Shown here: positions 60,073 through 64,000 of the stretch, piece by piece | Layout: every line of letters begins with the position of its first letter | Numbering within the stretch: the first letter of the stretch is position 1 | Origin: Ectocarpus siliculosus | Taxonomy: Eukaryota; Sar; Phaeophyceae; Ectocarpales; Ectocarpaceae | Assembly: GCA_000310025.1 (NCBI GenBank) | Contig: FN649736.1 | Location: 4,463,740 to 4,527,739, forward strand | Direction of reading: 5' to 3' | DNA: 64,000 nt | The notes under the pieces: model-generated | What the model was told of the DNA's origin: nothing | What the model saw: the letters and a program-made list of their open reading frames with translations, nothing else | The model's database searches: none | Program-made: the position numbers and the translations under genes

Positions 60073-61412
60073 GCCGCCGCCACCGCGGCTGCTGCTGCTG
60101 CTGCGGCGGCGGCGGTTGTCCTCGCCGCCGCCCACATCGGCCATCCCGGTCGACGTGGTAGATGGGGCGACGCTCGCGCCCTCCCTGCTGGAGGGGGCGC
60201 CTTCGCCAGCGTCGCCCGCGCCCGACTCCTGGGGCGCGGCCGGCGGCGCCGCCGGCGCATCGCGCGCGGGCGGCTCCGCGGGCCCCGGGTTTGCCGTCGT
60301 GTCAAGGTGGAAACCTCCATCCTCAGGTTCTCCCTCCGCCCTCCCTCCACCGTGGCATGACGCACCCCCCCCGCCCTCGTGCTCCCCAGTCGTGAGCTCC
60401 TCGTCCTCCTCTGCAATGGGAGGCAGCGGCTGGGGGTGCGCGGTCGGGGCGGTGGGCACAGATTGCCAGGTGAAGTTGCGAGTGGTGATCGCTTGGCGTT
60501 TTTCGTTCAGGATGCGCACGCAATCACGGTTTGTGTTGATTCCAGGGCCGAGGTAAAAACACTTAGTTGCTTTCGGCTCTGACTTGTGCGTGCGCTTGAC
60601 CTTGTATACGGCGGGTTTGAGGAACGGGTACGTCGCCTCTGGGGGAGGTGGGTGCCCGTGCCACATTTCGTACGGCGATTTCTTGTCCGGGTTGGATGTG
60701 GTGGAGGTGCAGTTCAGGGCGTTGCATGCCCAAGCTGTGGCTTCGGCCCAAAGGGAGGGGTAGCTTGGTGCTTCGGGGTAAAGAATCGGCGCTTGTATGC
60801 GGGCGGCTAGTGCTGCATCCTTTATCAGTCCCAGTGCTCTCTCACCTACACCGTTGTATTCTGGGCTGTATGCGGGGGTGAACTCCTGCTTGATGCAATA
60901 CTTGCGGCACAGCTTTCCGAACTCTCCCTCGAAAAACTCTCCTCCGTTGTCAGACCGCACGACCATGACCTCGGATGGGGCTCCGTCTGCCCTGTTTTCT
61001 GCTAGGTATCTCCCGAATGCCTCTGCAGCGTCTGACTTGTTTTTCAAGAAGTAGACGCGGTTCCACCTCGTGCAGTCATCCCTTACAATGAGAGTGTACC
61101 ACTTCCCCCCCAAGCTCTGCACCCTTGCCTTCCCACTCAAATCCACGAAAACTCTCTGCAGTTTCTTAACTGCTCGGGTTGACGTCCTGTTGGGGATGGG
61201 CTTGGATAGCCCCTTTGCCGTCGAGCACCCCATGCACTCCCGGAGCTGGCCCACCAGCGTCACTCCTTGCTGCTTAGCCGTGTTCTTCAGCAGCACCTCG
61301 TGGGAGTGGCCGTGCGCGCAGTGGAAGTCGTTGATGTCAACGGGGGTGCGGTTCGCTTTCGCGATACCAGGAGCAATGATGGCACAGGCTAGTTCCCTAC
61401 CCGACTTCTATG
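59758..61412 (-). pseudogene. Copia integrase
   Basis: Begins with the HHCC zinc-binding part (FHCAHGHSHE, then CMGC), followed by the catalytic core with FVDLSGK, VVRSDNGGEF and AYSPEYNGVGERALG, which carry the D, D and E residues. A C-terminal part with ATKCFYLGPG follows, and then a long Ser/Gly/Pro-rich tail with a run of serines encoded by a CTG repeat at about 60035-60070. It is open throughout but out of frame with protease before it and RNase H after it. Confidence 0.9.
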
Positions 61413-62314
61413 CGGTGACCAGTCTGAACGAACAGGTCCCCCCATAGAGGGAAGTACACCGACTCCCCCCCACCAACGAACACCTCCAACTCGTGCTCGT
61501 CTGCGGCTAAGCGGCCCTTGGTTTGTTTCAAGAGGGCTGTGAGGGACACGAGGTTGTAGTTGAGCTCTGGCACATGAGCGACCCGTTTCAACAACAGGTC
61601 TGTGGTCCCAACGCGAGAACCGATGGTCACCCTCACGTCGCCATACCCTACGATGGCGAAGGCTTGCTTCCCTGCGGCGACACTCAAACGTCGATCGCAC
61701 TCATGGTAGTGGTCGAACGCGTTAGCGCTCGGGAACATGTGGTTGGTTGCGCCGGTATCGGCCACAAACCTTTCCTGCCTGGCCTGCTCTACACCCCCTC
61801 GATCAACGACTCTGTTCCACTCGCCTGTGAAGTCACGGACCACTAGCGCCTCCTCTGCCACGTCCAGTGCGGTGGCGTCCAAGACCGGCAGCTCCACCGC
61901 GAGCACCGCCTGCTCGGACGAGCACGTGCTCTTGTCGTGTCCGTAGCCCAGGCACTTCTCGCATCGCAGGGGCTCGGGCTTGGTACAGGCGGCCGCCTGG
62001 TGACCCTTCTCTCCGCACCGGAAGCAGCGGCCGTGCATGCTACTTGCACCGCCGCCGCCGCCTCCGCCGCTGTTGCCACCACCACCGCCCCCACCGCCCT
62101 TGCTGCCACCCCCTTTCCCCTTCTGGCCGCCACCACCGCCGCCGCCACCCTTGTTGCGGCCGCCGCTGCTGCGGCCGGGCGCTCCACCCCTGCTGTTACC
62201 GTCGCTCGCGAGGAAAGCATGCTCCGCCTTGTGCTGGCCCTTCGGGGCCTTCCTCCCCTCCGGGAGGCTCGCGTGCACCGTGCTTACGATCCTGACGATC
62301 TCGCCCCTGTCCAG
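61397..62314 (-). pseudogene. Copia gag zinc knuckle and protease
   Basis: A Gly-rich stretch, then CFRCGEKGHQAAAC, a CX2CX4HX4C nucleic-acid-binding knuckle, then FVADTGATNHMF with the DTG of an aspartic protease. It is in the same frame as the gag part upstream, but parted from it by one TAG codon at 62315-62317. It ends at a TAG where the integrase continues in another frame. Confidence 0.9.
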
Positions 62315-63085
62315 CTATGTCGCCGTCTCCAACAGGAACTTCGCTTGTTGGTACTCGGGTGGAAGCGAGTCGACGAAGTGTGCGAGGACAAATGGTGTGT
62401 CAGCGTTGAGCCCCTTTTCGCGTAGGCGCATGTATATCTGCTCGAGCTTGCTTAGGTGCTCGATTGGATTGCTGCTGCTGTGTGCCGGGATCGAGAAGCG
62501 GAACATCTCTTTCATCAGGGCTTGTTTGGATCCCTGCGACTCGGGGTCGTAAACTTTTTCAAGCTCCGTGAGAACCCCCTTCGCCGTCACACAACTACTG
62601 ACGACCGCTTTGTCGGTTTCTTTCACCACGGTGGTAGTGATGAAGTGGAACGCGGCGAGCCCACGTGCGACCTCGCTCCTAGTGTAGCGCAAGTCGTTGT
62701 ATAGTGTGGAGGTGGGCATGTTCGGGTCGCCCACGGGGGCATGTCTCTCAGTACTCCCGATAAATTGACCGTCTAGTTCCACGGTCTTAGCGGCCTGGAT
62801 GAAAGCTTTTCGCCACGTGCTAAATCCGCTGCTGCGGCCCCCCTCAAGGCGAGGGGCCACCACGTTCACTTTCTTCGAGTGATTGAAGCTATCGATGTAA
62901 TCACCGTTACCACGAGTTGCGGGTATCTCACCTGGGGGGTTTAACCCCCTCGCTTCCCCGCGGTCAGCTCCTACGCCAGGCCCCACTCTCGCTGGAACCC
63001 CAGGACTCGCTCCCGGTATGTTGTCCCAGCGGCTTTCCCGCGGGTGATTTGGCCCATCACGGGCCGCTTCCCGGGAAAATGCCCC
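62315..63085 (-). pseudogene. Copia gag, N-terminal part
   Basis: Copia-type gag features: FSTWRKAFIQAAKTVELDG, a helical middle with GLAAFHFITTTV, and HLSKLEQIYMRLREKG followed by FVDSLPPEYQQAKFLLE. The upstream part disappears into the gap. The frame ends at TAG 62315-62317, which may be a nonsense change or a read-through site. Confidence 0.85.
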
Positions 63086-63857
63086 NNNNNNNNNNNNNNN
63101 NNNNNNNNNNNNNNNNNNNNNNNNNNNNNNNNNNNNNNNNNNNNNNNNNNNNNNNNNNNNNNNNNNNNNNNNNNNNNNNNNNNNNNNNNNNNNNNNNNNN
63201 NNNNNNNNNNNNNNNNNNNNNNNNNNNNNNNNNNNNNNNNNNNNNNNNNNNNNNNNNNNNNNNNNNNNNNNNNNNNNNNNNNNNNNNNNNNNNNNNNNNN
63301 NNNNNNNNNNNNNNNNNNNNNNNNNNNNNNNNNNNNNNNNNNNNNNNNNNNNNNNNNNNNNNNNNNNNNNNNNNNNNNNNNNNNNNNNNNNNNNNNNNNN
63401 NNNNNNNNNNNNNNNNNNNNNNNNNNNNNNNNNNNNNNNNNNNNNNNNNNNNNNNNNNNNNNNNNNNNNNNNNNNNNNNNNNNNNNNNNNNNNNNNNNNN
63501 NNNNNNNNNNNNNNNNNNNNNNNNNNNNNNNNNNNNNNNNNNNNNNNNNNNNNNNNNNNNNNNNNNNNNNNNNNNNNNNNNNNNNNNNNNNNNNNNNNNN
63601 NNNNNNNNNNNNNNNNNNNNNNNNNNNNNNNNNNNNNNNNNNNNNNNNNNNNNNNNNNNNNNNNNNNNNNNNNNNNNNNNNNNNNNNNNNNNNNNNNNNN
63701 NNNNNNNNNNNNNNNNNNNNNNNNNNNNNNNNNNNNNNNNNNNNNNNNNNNNNNNNNNNNNNNNNNNNNNNNNNNNNNNNNNNNNNNNNNNNNNNNNNNN
63801 NNNNNNNNNNNNNNNNNNNNNNNNNNNNNNNNNNNNNNNNNNNNNNNNNNNNNNNNN
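63086..63857. other. Assembly gap, 772 N
   Basis: Lies within the gag/5' part of the Copia element. The sequence beyond it repeats 62519-62661, so its size and the order around it are uncertain. Confidence 0.95.
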
Positions 63858-64000
63858 GGCTTGTTTGGATCCCTGCGACTCGGGGTCGTAAACTTTTTCA
63901 AGCTCCGTGAGAACCCCCTTCGCCGTCACACAACTACTGACGACCGCTTTGTCGGTTTCTTTCACCACGGTGGTAGTGATGAAGTGGAACGCGGCGAGCC
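63858..64000 (-). repeat. 143-bp repeat of Copia gag across the gap
   Basis: Identical by eye to 62519-62661, in the same orientation. Either a second Copia copy starts here or the assembler placed the same gag sequence on both sides of the gap. Confidence 0.93.

Larger units (their letters stand above)
58883..64000 (-). mobile_element. Ty1/Copia retrotransposon, defective, partial
   Basis: On the minus strand the order is gag, zinc knuckle, protease, integrase, remnant of reverse transcriptase, RNase H, which is the Copia order (integrase before reverse transcriptase). Defects seen: an in-frame TAG between gag and the knuckle (62315-62317), a change of frame between protease and integrase near 61398, another between integrase and RNase H near 59800, and loss of the reverse transcriptase core. 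The 5' end runs into the gap at 63086-63857. Confidence 0.93.

Noticed and set aside
59496-60556. Plus-strand frames opposite the Copia integrase tail
   Set aside because: They are Ser/Pro/Leu-rich shadows of the GC-rich and CTG-repeat coding sequence on the minus strand.
62917-63968. Long frames on both strands spanning the last gap
   Set aside because: Most of their length is N. Only the minus-strand gag part at 62315-63085 is supported.
1-64000. CRISPR arrays, bacterial operons, riboswitches or a viral genome
   Set aside because: No regularly spaced repeats with unique spacers, no compact gene rows with ribosome-binding sites, and the only viral-like genes belong to retrotransposons.

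Overview
The window looks like nuclear DNA of a multicellular stramenopile, most probably a brown alga of the Ectocarpus type. This is an inference. It rests on gene-poor DNA with many phase-matched GT/AG introns, an internal block of the TTAGGG telomere repeat, and a dense mixture of Ty1/Copia, Ty3-type, LINE, Mutator-like and TA-flanked miniature elements. No bacterial operon, rRNA, CRISPR or intact tRNA was seen. Three runs of N (13058-13157, 26245-26344, 63086-63857) mark a draft assembly, and two of them sit beside duplicated or inverted flanks.

Layout. 117-3639 (minus) holds an unrecognised multi-pass membrane protein whose exons close in frame from start to stop. 3640-14972 has no recognisable gene, but has telomere-like repeats at 6411-6440, a palindrome around a gap at 13 kb and a minisatellite at 14 kb. 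14977-20359 is a complete LTR retrotransposon with apparently identical 572-bp LTRs, a GCAC target duplication and a wrecked reverse transcriptase. 21818-33555 (plus) is a nine-exon MFS transporter of the plant ZIF-like type. Its 7.2-kb first intron holds a TA-flanked element, a LINE tail and an assembly artefact. 33610-34262 is an array of TCATGA palindromes. 34290-36105 is a dead LINE that ends in poly(C). 37487-38809 and 47183-48137 (both minus) are exon groups that may belong to one gene, separated by repeats. 51151-52166 (minus) holds two phase-matched exons of unknown function.

52385-58436 is a complete Mutator-like transposon with ~115-bp terminal inverted repeats, a perfect 9-bp target duplication and a spliced transposase carrying MULE and SWIM domains. 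58883-64000 is a Ty1/Copia element on the minus strand. It carries gag, protease, integrase and RNase H, but most of the reverse transcriptase is missing. A 143-bp stretch of its gag is repeated on the far side of the last gap.

The host genes do not form an operon or an obvious pathway: one MFS transporter, one unknown membrane protein and several fragments stand among mobile DNA. The most informative features are the mobile elements. They are a recent non-autonomous LTR insertion, a freshly bounded Mutator-like element, a LINE family with poly(C) tails, and three TA-flanked elements with iterated subterminal motifs.
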